From Verrucomicrobiaceae bacterium (GTDB lineage Bacteria > Verrucomicrobiota > Verrucomicrobiia > Verrucomicrobiales > Verrucomicrobiaceae), in NCBI GenBank assembly GCA_947458455.1, contig CANGYJ010000004.1, positions 248,001-312,000 on the forward strand: a stretch of 64,000 bases of DNA, given 5' to 3'. Shown here one piece after another: positions 48,390 to 56,442 of this stretch. Every line of letters starts with the position of its first letter. Position 1 is the first letter of the stretch. Both the position numbers and the translations under genes were made by a program. A model generated the notes under the pieces. The model did no database searches. It had not been told where the DNA came from and saw nothing but the letters and a program-made list of their open reading frames with translations.

Positions 48390-50586
48390 AATCAGCCTTC
48401 AAATGCCGCACCAGAAACTCCGCCCGCAGCCGTGAGCCATATGGCGTTTCTGCCGCACCATGGCCTGTGCCGGCGATCGGCATGAAATCGAAGCTCTTCC
48501 CGGCTTTTTGAAGCGCGGCGACGACTTGCGTCGTGCTCGCGGGATCGACGTTCGTATCCAGTTCGCCAACGATAAGGAGCAGGTGGCCTTGCAGCTTGTG
48601 CGAGTCCTCCTTGTTACTGCTTTTCACATACGACTCATCCACCGGCCAGCCCATCCACTGCTCATTCCACCAGATTTTATCCATGCGGTTGTCATGACAG
48701 CCGCAGTCGGCCACGGCGACCTTGTAAAAATCGTGATGATCGAGCAGCGCCCGCATCGCGTTCTGCCCGCCAGCGCTGCCGCCGTAGATGCCCACGCAGC
48801 TCAAATCCATCCACGGGCGTGTTTTCGCGGCTTCTTTGATCCACAGCTTCCGATCCGGAAAGCCTGCGTCCTTCAAATTCTTCCAGCAGACATCGTGGAA
48901 GGCCTTGCCGCGATGATTGGTGCCCATGCCGTCCATTTGCACGACGATGAAACCGAGTTCGGCAATCACATGATGCCCCATCAACCGGCTGAACTCCTTC
49001 GGTGCAAACGAACCATGTGGACCGGCATAGATGTTCTCCACGATGGGATACTTCTTCGCTGGATCGAAGTTCGACGGCTTCACGATCACGCCGTGGATGT
49101 CCGTTTTGCCATCGCGACCCTTCGCCACGAAGCGCTCCGGCATCGTCCAACCGGTGGCGAGCAGCGTGGAGACCTCCGCCTTCTCCAAATCACACACGAG
49201 GCTGCCATCGCCACTGCGGCGGAGTTCCATCACGGGCGGCAGATCGGCGCGGGACCAGGTGTCGATGAAGAAGTCGCGATTCGGCGAAAACTCGACGTGG
49301 TGATTGCCATCGCCCTCGGTGAGCTGCTTGAAGCCGCTGCCATCGAAGTTCACGCGGCAGAGATGCTCGTGATACGGATCTTCCTTTTCCTGCAAACCGC
49401 TCGCGAGGAACCAGATCTCTTTTTTGGCCTCATCCACGTGCAAAACCTCCCGCACGGGCCACTGGCCCTTGGTGACTTGGTGCTTTGGATTGCCGGTTTT
49501 CACGTCGTAGAGCCAGAGATGGCACCAGCCATCACGCTCGCTCATCCAGATCAGCTCGCCGTTGCTGTGCAGCCAGTGACGCCAGCTTTTGCCAGAGTAG
49601 TGGATGAAGGTTTTCGAGGTCTCTTCCACCACCACACGCACGGCGCCGGTCTTCGCATTGACCGCGAGCAAACGGTAGAGCTGATGGCCGCGCTGGTTGT
49701 AGTTGAAGTAAAACTCGCTGCTGTCCGGCGCCCACACGGCATCCAGTTCGCCGCTTTCGGTGAAGGGATTCTCGTAGAGATCACGCGCCACGCGGAGCTT
49801 CGTTCCATCGTTCTTTTCGATCACCCACTGCGGCTTTGGCAGCGGATCGCCGGGCTTGATGTAGTCGATGACTTTCAGCTTCGGCTGCACGCTGTCGTTC
49901 GGCGTCGATTCCACGATCGTCACCTTTCGGCGCTCCACCTTGTCCGCCTCGGTGAAGACCACACACGAGCCATCCGGCGATCGGAAACCGCGCTCGGGCT
50001 TCTTTGGAGCCTCCACTTTGGCCTTTGAGATGCCTTTTCCATCGATGATGAAGGTCTGTGCCTGCGACGCGCCTTCCACGACGGCGAGATGCTCGCCGGT
50101 GCGGCTGGTGATGAGCCACACATGGCCGTCGAAGGTGTGCTGCTCGCGCTCCGTACCTGCGCGAACGCCGCCATAACGCATGTGCTCACCTTCCTGGTTG
50201 ATCCAGTAGAGCTCCACGTCCTCGTCGAGTTGGTTGATGAACTTCAGGCCGGAGGACTCACCGGTGCGCCGTGTGCGTCGCAGCTCGATTTTCATCGTGG
50301 AGGTCTTCGCGGCCTCTTTCTCCGGCAAACCGAGCTCTTTGAGCGTTGCGGCTGTTTTGCGGCTGCCGTTGGTGGCGTCGATCAAAACGAACTCGGACTT
50401 CCCCGGCGCCGTCTGCACGCGATACCAGAACGTTTTGCCATCCGGCAGCCAGTTCGCCTGCACGCGGTCGCGAAAGACCTTGTTCTCTGTGCGCTTGGGA
50501 AAACTGAGCGCGGCGTCGAAGTCGGTCTGGGCTACCACAGAGGACACCGAGAGGCACAGAGGTAAGAGGAGGAGGGCTGGTTTCAT
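48388..50586 (-). CDS. Secreted S9 (DPP-IV-like) prolyl oligopeptidase
   Basis: 732 residues. An eight-bladed DPP-IV-type propeller (WLPDGKTFWYRV, FYFNYNQRGHQLYRLLAV) is followed by the alpha/beta-hydrolase peptidase domain with Ser604 in GIYGGSAGGQNAM, Asp677 in GELDTNVD and His709 in GTGHGAAE, all intact. It would remove dipeptides or cleave small peptides in the periplasm. The signal peptide MKPALLLLPLCLSVSSVVAQ has its second half (LCLSVSSVVAQ) encoded by the CTACCACAGAG dyad repeat. Confidence 0.92.
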   Translation of the reverse strand: MKPALLLLPLCLSVSSVVAQTDFDAALSFPKRTENKVFRDRVQANWLPDGKTFWYRVQTAPGKSEFVLIDATNGSRKTAATLKELGLPEKEAAKTSTMKIELRRTRRTGESSGLKFINQLDEDVELYWINQEGEHMRYGGVRAGTEREQHTFDGHVWLITSRTGEHLAVVEGASQAQTFIIDGKGISKAKVEAPKKPERGFRSPDGSCVVFTEADKVERRKVTIVESTPNDSVQPKLKVIDYIKPGDPLPKPQWVIEKNDGTKLRVARDLYENPFTESGELDAVWAPDSSEFYFNYNQRGHQLYRLLAVNAKTGAVRVVVEETSKTFIHYSGKSWRHWLHSNGELIWMSERDGWCHLWLYDVKTGNPKHQVTKGQWPVREVLHVDEAKKEIWFLASGLQEKEDPYHEHLCRVNFDGSGFKQLTEGDGNHHVEFSPNRDFFIDTWSRADLPPVMELRRSGDGSLVCDLEKAEVSTLLATGWTMPERFVAKGRDGKTDIHGVIVKPSNFDPAKKYPIVENIYAGPHGSFAPKEFSRLMGHHVIAELGFIVVQMDGMGTNHRGKAFHDVCWKNLKDAGFPDRKLWIKEAAKTRPWMDLSCVGIYGGSAGGQNAMRALLDHHDFYKVAVADCGCHDNRMDKIWWNEQWMGWPVDESYVKSSNKEDSHKLQGHLLLIVGELDTNVDPASTTQVVAALQKAGKSFDFMPIAGTGHGAAETPYGSRLRAEFLVRHLKAD

Positions 50587-50629
50587 GTTTATAAAATCTC
50601 TGTGGTCCTCGGTTTGGGCTCTGTGGTAG
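50532..50629. repeat. CTACCACAGAG dyad repeat, left copy
   Basis: Terminal inverted repeats CTACCACAGAG / CTCTGTGGTAG (11 bp, perfect) with nested ACAGAGG and CCTCGG units. It spans the start of the S9 peptidase gene and ends 13 bp before the GxxExxY gene. Confidence 0.82.
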
Positions 50630-50642
50630 AACCGAACTCGCC

Positions 50643-51032
50643 ATGAACGCCAACACTGCTGAATCCTACAACGCGCTCACCTCCAAAATCATCGCGGCTG
50701 GGATTGAGGTGCATCGTCGCCTCGGGGCGGGGCTGCTGGAGTCGGCTTATGAAGCCTGCCTTGTTTATGAGCTTCGCAAACGAGGGCTTAAAGCGCTGAG
50801 TCAGGTGGGATTGCCCGTGATTTATGACGAGGTGAAACTGGATGTCGGCTATCGGATCGACATTCTTGTTGAAGACAGTGTGATCATTGAACTCAAAGCC
50901 GTCGAGAAAGTGATCGCTCTCCATGAAGCGCAGTTGATCTCGTATCTGAAGCTGAGCGGCAAGAAGGTCGGACTGCTGCTGAACTTCAACGTCACTCGAC
51001 TCAAAGACGGCATCACACGACTGGCGAACTGA
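50643..51032 (+). CDS. GxxExxY protein (PD-(D/E)XK nuclease-like)
   Basis: 129 residues matching the GxxExxY family. The name-giving motif is G30-LL-E33-SA-Y36. The putative PD-(D/E)XK active site is complete: Asp73 in YRIDILVED, Glu83 and Lys85 in IIELKAVEK, and the following helix HEAQLISYLKLSGKKVGLLLNFN is well conserved. Nuclease activity is inferred from the fold and has not been shown. The gene is packed between two copies of one dyad repeat (13 bp and 5 bp away) and is in opposite orientation to its neighbours, so it looks like a cassette. Confidence 0.92.
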   Translation: MNANTAESYNALTSKIIAAGIEVHRRLGAGLLESAYEACLVYELRKRGLKALSQVGLPVIYDEVKLDVGYRIDILVEDSVIIELKAVEKVIALHEAQLISYLKLSGKKVGLLLNFNVTRLKDGITRLAN

Positions 51033-51037
51033 GGCAG

Positions 51038-51117
51038 CTACCACAGCGGGCACGGAGAGACACAGAGCATTGAAATCATAACTCATCCTCTGTGCTCCTC
51101 CGTGATCTCTGTGGTAG
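51038..51117. repeat. CTACCACAGAG dyad repeat, right copy
   Basis: Thirty-base arms starting CTACCACAG and ending CTGTGGTAG, matching at 24 of 30 positions, 20 bases apart. Its right arm encodes the last 11 residues and stop of the proline racemase-family gene. Confidence 0.85.
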
Positions 51118-51979
51118 TCCCGATCCCGAACCGAAACGGATCAGCGGAATCAAGAATCAGAGTGGTCTCCGCTGTAATGAATGCCAGTCCCGTGATCGTC
51201 GGGATGATGGCGTTTTCACCAGCTTCATAGCTTCCTTCAAACACACTGCCGAGGATGCTTTCCTGCCGCCACACCTCGCCGGGAGCGAGTTTTCCATCTG
51301 CGGCGAGGCAGGCGAGCTTCGCGCTCGTGCCGGTGCCGCAGGGTGAGCGGTCATACTCGCCTCCAGGGCACAAAACGAAGTTCCGGCTGTGATTCGCGAC
51401 ATCTTGCGGCGGACCAAATAGCTCGACGTGATCGACTTCCGGGTAGCCTGCGGCACGAACGGCCTCGCGCATCGCCAAACTGGCCTGCGTGAGCTGCGGC
51501 ACGTTTTTCAGCGTGAGATGAAGGCCATGATCCGACACAAGAAAGAACCAATTTCCGCCCCACGCGACATCTCCGGTCACGCCGCCGGCTTTGATGCCTT
51601 TCGCTTTACGAAACGAAGGCACGTTGCGAATGCTCACGCGGCCATCGTCATTCAGCGTGGCCGTCACGATGCCGACGGGTGTCTCCACGCGATGTTCGCC
51701 TGCTGAGATGCGCCCCAGATGCTTCAGCGTCGCGATGAGGCCGATCATGCCATGACCGCACATGCCGAGCAGGCCGACGTTGTTGAAGAAGATGACGCCA
51801 GCGGCACACGACACGTCTTTCGGTTCCACGAGCAAAGCGCCAACGATCACCTCATACCCGCGTGGCTCGCAGATGATGGCGCGGCGATACGTTTCCAGAT
51901 CATCCGCCGTCACGCCGCCGAGCACGACACGCGTGGGCTCGCCGCCGGTGTGGGAGTCGATGATGGGAATGCGCTTCAT
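51083..51979 (-). CDS. Proline racemase / 4-hydroxyproline epimerase family
   Basis: 298 residues from [19 protein letters not shown]; an ATG two codons earlier exists. Both catalytic cysteines are present, Cys74 in [11 protein letters not shown] and Cys214 in [11 protein letters not shown], which indicates an epimerase/racemase and not a dehydratase (Thr variant). Hydroxyproline 2-epimerase is the most likely activity. It has no hydroxyproline catabolic neighbours. The C-terminal [11 protein letters not shown] is translated from the flanking dyad repeat. Confidence 0.9.
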   Translation of the reverse strand: MKRIPIIDSHTGGEPTRVVLGGVTADDLETYRRAIICEPRGYEVIVGALLVEPKDVSCAAGVIFFNNVGLLGMCGHGMIGLIATLKHLGRISAGEHRVETPVGIVTATLNDDGRVSIRNVPSFRKAKGIKAGGVTGDVAWGGNWFFLVSDHGLHLTLKNVPQLTQASLAMREAVRAAGYPEVDHVELFGPPQDVANHSRNFVLCPGGEYDRSPCGTGTSAKLACLAADGKLAPGEVWRQESILGSVFEGSYEAGENAIIPTITGLAFITAETTLILDSADPFRFGIGTTTEITEEHRG

Positions 51980-52045
51980 GCCCACACGGTGGCCCGAGCG
52001 AGGAGCGCTTCTTGGCTGATTCCAGCAGCGAGGGCGTGAATTCGC

Positions 52046-53308
52046 TCAAATCGCCAAGACGCCCGTGCTGCTGCCGAAGGTATCGGCTTCGATGCCCATG
52101 TTTTGCATGAGGCTGACGAAGAGATTGCCCATTGGCGTGTTGTTTTTCGCGTCGCCAGTGTGGTGTTTGCCATGCTTGAAGCCGCCGCCGGCGAGCAAGA
52201 GCGGCAGGTTGTGCCAGTCGTGTGAGTTGGCGTTGCCGAGATTACTGCCGTAGAGCACGGCGGTGCTTTCGAGCAGTGATTTGGAGCCTTCTTGCTTCGC
52301 TTTGAGCTTCGTCATCAACGTGCCGAGCGCTGCAAGCTGAGCGGTTTCGATCAACCGAAGCTGAGCGATCTTTTCGGGATCCTGACCGTGGTGAGAGAGG
52401 TTGTGGTGATCGGCTTTGACACCTGGGATGGTGGGCACATCGCCGCGACCCTGAATCATGATGGTGATGAGGCGTGTGCTGTCCGTCTGGAAGGCGAGCG
52501 GGACGAGGTCAAAGAGCAGATTCATGCGCCCGATGAGGTCTTTCTCGTCCTGCAGGTCCTTCGGTGGCGGCGCATCGACCTTGGGCTTCGGCTTCTGCAC
52601 CCAGGCTTCGGCCTTTTGCAGGCGCTGCTCCATCTCACGCACCGAAGTAAAATATTCGTCGAGCTTGTCGCGATCCGCGCTGCCGAAGCGCTTCTCCAGC
52701 CGCTTCGCCTCCTCGCCCACGGTATCCATGATGCTGCGACCTTCGTGGAGTTTGCGCATCTGCTGCTGGATCTCCGCAGCGCTGCCATCGAGGAAGAGCT
52801 TGGCGAAGATTTTCGAGGGTTTCGACTCCGCCGGGATCATGACGCCGCTGCGAGTGTAGCTCTGGCTGCCACCACCGCCGGTGTTGAACTGCAGTGACGG
52901 GTAGCGTGTTTCAAAACCGATCTTCTCCGCGATGAACTGATCGAGCGAAATGGTGTTGCGGAAGCCGCCGAGTCCCGGATGCCGTGCGCCAGTGAGCCAG
53001 GTCAATTCCGAGGCATGCCCATCGCGTCCATTTTGATCTGGGTGACTGAGGTTCGAGAAGACGGTGAAGTCCTGCCGATGCGCCTCGATCATCTTCAAAT
53101 ACGGCGTTGGCGTGTAAGCATCGCCACTCTCCGCCGGGAAAAAATCCGGCCCATAAATGCCGAGCGAGGCACAAATCGTCACGAGCCGCTTCGGCGGCAC
53201 GGCCTCGGCGGCGAGCGCCCGCCTTCCCCACATGGCATCGAGAAACGGCAGGGCGAGCGAGACTCCAGAAGAACGGAGGAAAGTTCGGCGAGAGAGAGGG
53301 GAGTTCAT
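52046..53308 (-). CDS. DUF1552 protein, Tat-exported
   Basis: 420 residues. Leader SRRTFLRSSGVSLALPFLDAM is Tat-like. Family blocks: PPKRLVTICASLGIYGPDFFP, FSNLSHPDQNGRDGHASELTWLTGA, IQGRGDVPTIPGVKADHHNLSHHG and LYGSNLGNANSHDWHNLPLLLAGG. DUF1552 is usually encoded beside a DUF1588/1592/1595 cytochrome; none is present, so this copy appears to be an orphan. The fold is probably sulfatase-like as in DUF1501. Substrate unknown. Confidence 0.93.
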   Translation of the reverse strand: MNSPLSRRTFLRSSGVSLALPFLDAMWGRRALAAEAVPPKRLVTICASLGIYGPDFFPAESGDAYTPTPYLKMIEAHRQDFTVFSNLSHPDQNGRDGHASELTWLTGARHPGLGGFRNTISLDQFIAEKIGFETRYPSLQFNTGGGGSQSYTRSGVMIPAESKPSKIFAKLFLDGSAAEIQQQMRKLHEGRSIMDTVGEEAKRLEKRFGSADRDKLDEYFTSVREMEQRLQKAEAWVQKPKPKVDAPPPKDLQDEKDLIGRMNLLFDLVPLAFQTDSTRLITIMIQGRGDVPTIPGVKADHHNLSHHGQDPEKIAQLRLIETAQLAALGTLMTKLKAKQEGSKSLLESTAVLYGSNLGNANSHDWHNLPLLLAGGGFKHGKHHTGDAKNNTPMGNLFVSLMQNMGIEADTFGSSTGVLAI

Positions 53309-53361
53309 TGGTTTGAACCTGCAAGATTCTGTGCGGCTGGCAAGCCCTCCTCGTCACCTGC

Positions 53362-54363
53362 TCACGCCACGAGTAAAAATTCCACGCCCTCCACCCAGCC
53401 CTGGCTGATGAGATGCCTGGCAATGGCTTCGCGGGCACCGCGATTGGCCACGCCGCCGAGGATGAGGCTTTGATCGCGAGGCGGCAGTTCATCCGCGAGC
53501 CGCACCTCGCGACCATCGCGACGTTGGCCGCGTTTGGATTCATCCACATCGATGAAGCCGGTGATGAGATCGGCGATGGGATCAAAGCGTCGCCGCGTGA
53601 TCCGGCCAGCACCCCAGAGCCAGATTTCACGGCCACCGGCATGCGCCACGAGCCAGCGGCGGAGGTAAGCGAGCTTCATGGCGTAAAACGAATCCACCGA
53701 GTAACGCGGATCGGTGCGTGAGAGACGCTGCGGCGGATCATTCCAGGTGAGCAGCTCCTGCTCGACCTTGCCAAACGGCACGCCGGCCTCCAGCCAGCGG
53801 AGCCAAAGCTCGTAGTCCTCGGGGAAATCCCCTTCACAATAGCCGCCGTGCTCAGCGAGCAGCCGACGCCGAAACATCACACTCGGATGCGCCACCGGTG
53901 CCTCGACAAAGCGACGCAGCGCCATCGACTCGGGCGTGCGCAGCGCATTGATCCAATCGACATGCACCGCATAGCCAGCTCCATCACCGCCAAACCTCAC
54001 GAGGCCTGAAACGAGGCCGATGGAAGGCTGCGCCTGCAAAAAGGCGTGTTGGAGCTCCAGCCGCTGCGGAGCCATCACATCATCCGCATCCATGCGAGCG
54101 ATGAAGTCTCCTCGGCAGGCCTCGCCGCCATGTTGCAGCGCTTTGGCGATGCCTGAAGCAGTCTGCCTCAAGACGACGAGGCGTGCATCCTGAGCGGCCA
54201 GATGGGCGAGCAAGGCGGGTGTGGCATCCTTCGAGCCGTCATCCACGATGACGAGTTCCCAATCCGTCCACGTTTGCGCCTGCACGCTGCGAACCGCCGC
54301 CTCCAGCGTCGCGGCGGCATCACGCACGGGCATCAACACGGAGATGGCGGGTGGTATCGGCAT
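53362..54363 (-). CDS. GT2 family glycosyltransferase
   Basis: 333 residues. GT-A domain with PAISVLMPVRDAAATLEAAVRSVQAQ, VDDGSKDATP and the metal-binding DxD in ARMDADDVM, then FPEDYELWLRWLEAG. The C-terminal ~100 residues include WLWGAGRITRRRFDPIADLITGFIDVD, a nucleotide-sugar-like small domain often appended to GT2 enzymes of surface polysaccharide synthesis. No polysaccharide cluster surrounds it. Confidence 0.9.
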   Translation of the reverse strand: MPIPPAISVLMPVRDAAATLEAAVRSVQAQTWTDWELVIVDDGSKDATPALLAHLAAQDARLVVLRQTASGIAKALQHGGEACRGDFIARMDADDVMAPQRLELQHAFLQAQPSIGLVSGLVRFGGDGAGYAVHVDWINALRTPESMALRRFVEAPVAHPSVMFRRRLLAEHGGYCEGDFPEDYELWLRWLEAGVPFGKVEQELLTWNDPPQRLSRTDPRYSVDSFYAMKLAYLRRWLVAHAGGREIWLWGAGRITRRRFDPIADLITGFIDVDESKRGQRRDGREVRLADELPPRDQSLILGGVANRGAREAIARHLISQGWVEGVEFLLVA

Positions 54364-54378
54364 TCGGCGGCTCGAAAT

Positions 54379-54490
54379 ACTTCAACAATCAGCAATCGGC
54401 ATTCATCAATCGAGTAATCCTTCGCTCCGATCACACCGAACCGCCCCAGAAACCGCAGATTGCTGAACTCTGATTGCTGATTGTTGAAGT
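54379..54490. repeat. Dyad repeat of the TTCAACAATCAGCAATC family, copy 2
   Basis: Perfect 19-bp arms ACTTCAACAATCAGCAATC / GATTGCTGATTGTTGAAGT, about 75 bp apart. It lies between the divergently read GT2 and ABC permease genes, within the 228-bp gap 54364-54591. Downstream of it the gap contains only unremarkable sequence. Confidence 0.9.
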
Positions 54491-54591
54491 GAGGCCCGCT
54501 CCAGAGGCAGAGGAACTGATTTTTGCAATCTGCGCCCAGGTCGCTAGAGTCCCGTCATGCCTTCATCCACTGCCACCCTCGCCGAGATCGC

Positions 54592-55512
54592 ATGATCCGC
54601 TTTTTGCTCAGCCGCCTGCTTCAGGGTGTCATCGTGATCTTCATGGTGATCACGATCACGTTTTTCCTTTCCAAGATGATTCCTGGTGGGCTGATTCAAA
54701 ACGAGAAAAATGTCTCGCCGGTCACTTTGAAGGCACAGGCGGAATACTATGGCTGGGACAAGCCGCTGATCGTGCAGTGGTGGAAGCAGATCGTGCATTA
54801 CGCGACCTTCGACATGCCGGAATCGACTCATTTTCGAGGACGCTACATCGACGAGATCATCGCTTCCGGATTTCCTGTATCGGCGTCCGTCGCTGTTTTG
54901 GCGCTTTCGATTGCGTTGAGCATCGGCATTCCTGTGGGAGCGATCTCTGCTCTGAAACCCCATACGTTGGAAGACCGCGTCAGCATGCTCGCCACCACCA
55001 CTGGCATCTGCACGCCCACCATGGTTTCCGGTCCCATCATCGCCTTGGTGCTTGGATTGCATTTGCGCTGGTTCAATGCCTCCGGCTGGCAGGAAAGCGG
55101 TGACGTGGTGCTGCCTGCGGTGACACTCGGCATCATCTACAGCGCCTACATTGCCCGCTTGATGCGTGGCAGCCTACGGGAGACGCTGGCTTTGGAATTC
55201 ATCCGCACGGCAAGGGCCAAGGGGGCGGGAGAGATCGCCGTCGTCTTTCGGCATGCCATGAAACTGGCCTGCCTCCCGGTGCTGAACTTTCTCGGTCCAG
55301 CAGCGGCGGGCCTGCTCACGGGTTCGTTTGTGGTCGAGACGACTTTTCAGCTTCCTGGACTGGGACAGTTCTTCATCGCGGCGGTGAAGAACAATGACCA
55401 CCAGCTCACGATGGGTCTTTCCGTGCTGTTCGCGGCTCTCATCGTGTTCTTCAACCTGCTGGTGGACCTTCTACAGGCCTGGCTGAACCCTCGCATCCGT
55501 CTCCAAGCATGA
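54592..55512 (+). CDS. ABC transporter permease, dipeptide/oligopeptide type (DppB-like)
   Basis: 306 residues. N-terminal MIRFLLSRLLQGVIVIFMVITITFFLSKMIPG is the hallmark of DppB/OppB permeases, and the ATPase-coupling EAA loop is RTARAKGAGEIAVVFRHAMKLACLPVLNFLG. Six membrane helices. It pairs with the next gene by a 4-bp ATGA overlap. The substrate-binding protein and ATPases are not in the window, so peptide specificity is only assumed from the family. Confidence 0.93.
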   Translation: MIRFLLSRLLQGVIVIFMVITITFFLSKMIPGGLIQNEKNVSPVTLKAQAEYYGWDKPLIVQWWKQIVHYATFDMPESTHFRGRYIDEIIASGFPVSASVAVLALSIALSIGIPVGAISALKPHTLEDRVSMLATTTGICTPTMVSGPIIALVLGLHLRWFNASGWQESGDVVLPAVTLGIIYSAYIARLMRGSLRETLALEFIRTARAKGAGEIAVVFRHAMKLACLPVLNFLGPAAAGLLTGSFVVETTFQLPGLGQFFIAAVKNNDHQLTMGLSVLFAALIVFFNLLVDLLQAWLNPRIRLQA

Positions 55513-56375
55513 GCGACTCCTCCCCAAGCCTTTCACCGATGCAGGCGGCGTGGCGGCGGTTTTGCCGCCACCGCATCAATTTAGCCGCGCTGGGCTTTTT
55601 GATCCTGCTGATCGTGCTCTGCGTGCTGGGGCCGCTTTTTTCGCCTTATGCCCAGGATGCGCAGGACCTTGAATTGAAGGCAGTGAATATCTCCGCGCCG
55701 CATTGGCTGGGCACGGACACGCTCGGACGCGACATGCTCACCCGCATCCTGCAGGGTGGACGCGTCTCGCTGTCCGTTGGCTTGCTCGCCACCGCCGTCG
55801 CCGCGTGCATCGGCGTGACGTACGGCCTCATCAGTGGCCTTGCCGGAGGTCGCATCGATGCGGCCATGATGCGTGTGGTGGACATCCTGTATGCCTTTCC
55901 CTTCATCAATTTCGTCATCCTGCTCATGGTGGTCTTTGGGCGGCAGTTCTGGCTTATCTTTGTGGCCATCGGTGCGGTGGAATGGCTCACGATGGCCCGC
56001 GTGGTGCGTGGGCAGGTGCTTTCGCTGAAGAACCTCGAATTTGTCACCGCAGCAAAGGCCAGCGGCGCGAGTTTCCGGCACATCGTGCGCAAGCACTTGC
56101 TGCCAAATGTGATCGGCCCCGTCATCATTTACGCCAGCCTCACGGTGCCCGGTGTGATGCTGCTGGAGGCCACGCTGAGCTTCCTCGGCCTCGGCATCCA
56201 GCCGCCAGATGCGAGCTGGGGCGTGCTCCTCGGCGATGGTTCACAGGTGATGCAGACCTATCCGTGGCTGCTGCTTTATCCCGGCTTGTTCTTCAGCAGC
56301 ACGCTGCTGGCGCTGAACCTCCTTGGCGATGGTTTGCGGGATGCGTTTGATCCGAAATCGGCGGCGCAGGAGTAA
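55509..56375 (+). CDS. ABC transporter permease, dipeptide/oligopeptide type (DppC-like)
   Basis: 288 residues. N-terminal RHRINLAALGFLILLIVLCVLGPLFSPYAQD with HWLGTDTLGRDMLTRILQGGRVSLSVGL is the DppC/OppC signature. The EAA loop is VTAAKASGASFRHIVRKHLLPNVIGPVII. It forms the heterodimeric membrane channel with the preceding permease. No further transporter gene follows; the next gene is an unrelated secreted beta-helix protein. Confidence 0.93.
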   Translation: MSDSSPSLSPMQAAWRRFCRHRINLAALGFLILLIVLCVLGPLFSPYAQDAQDLELKAVNISAPHWLGTDTLGRDMLTRILQGGRVSLSVGLLATAVAACIGVTYGLISGLAGGRIDAAMMRVVDILYAFPFINFVILLMVVFGRQFWLIFVAIGAVEWLTMARVVRGQVLSLKNLEFVTAAKASGASFRHIVRKHLLPNVIGPVIIYASLTVPGVMLLEATLSFLGLGIQPPDASWGVLLGDGSQVMQTYPWLLLYPGLFFSSTLLALNLLGDGLRDAFDPKSAAQE

Positions 56376-56442
56376 AATCGATCGGCATCGTGTAACTCTT
56401 TTTCGGATTCCGTGCAGAGAGGAATGCAATCGCATCTCCTCC

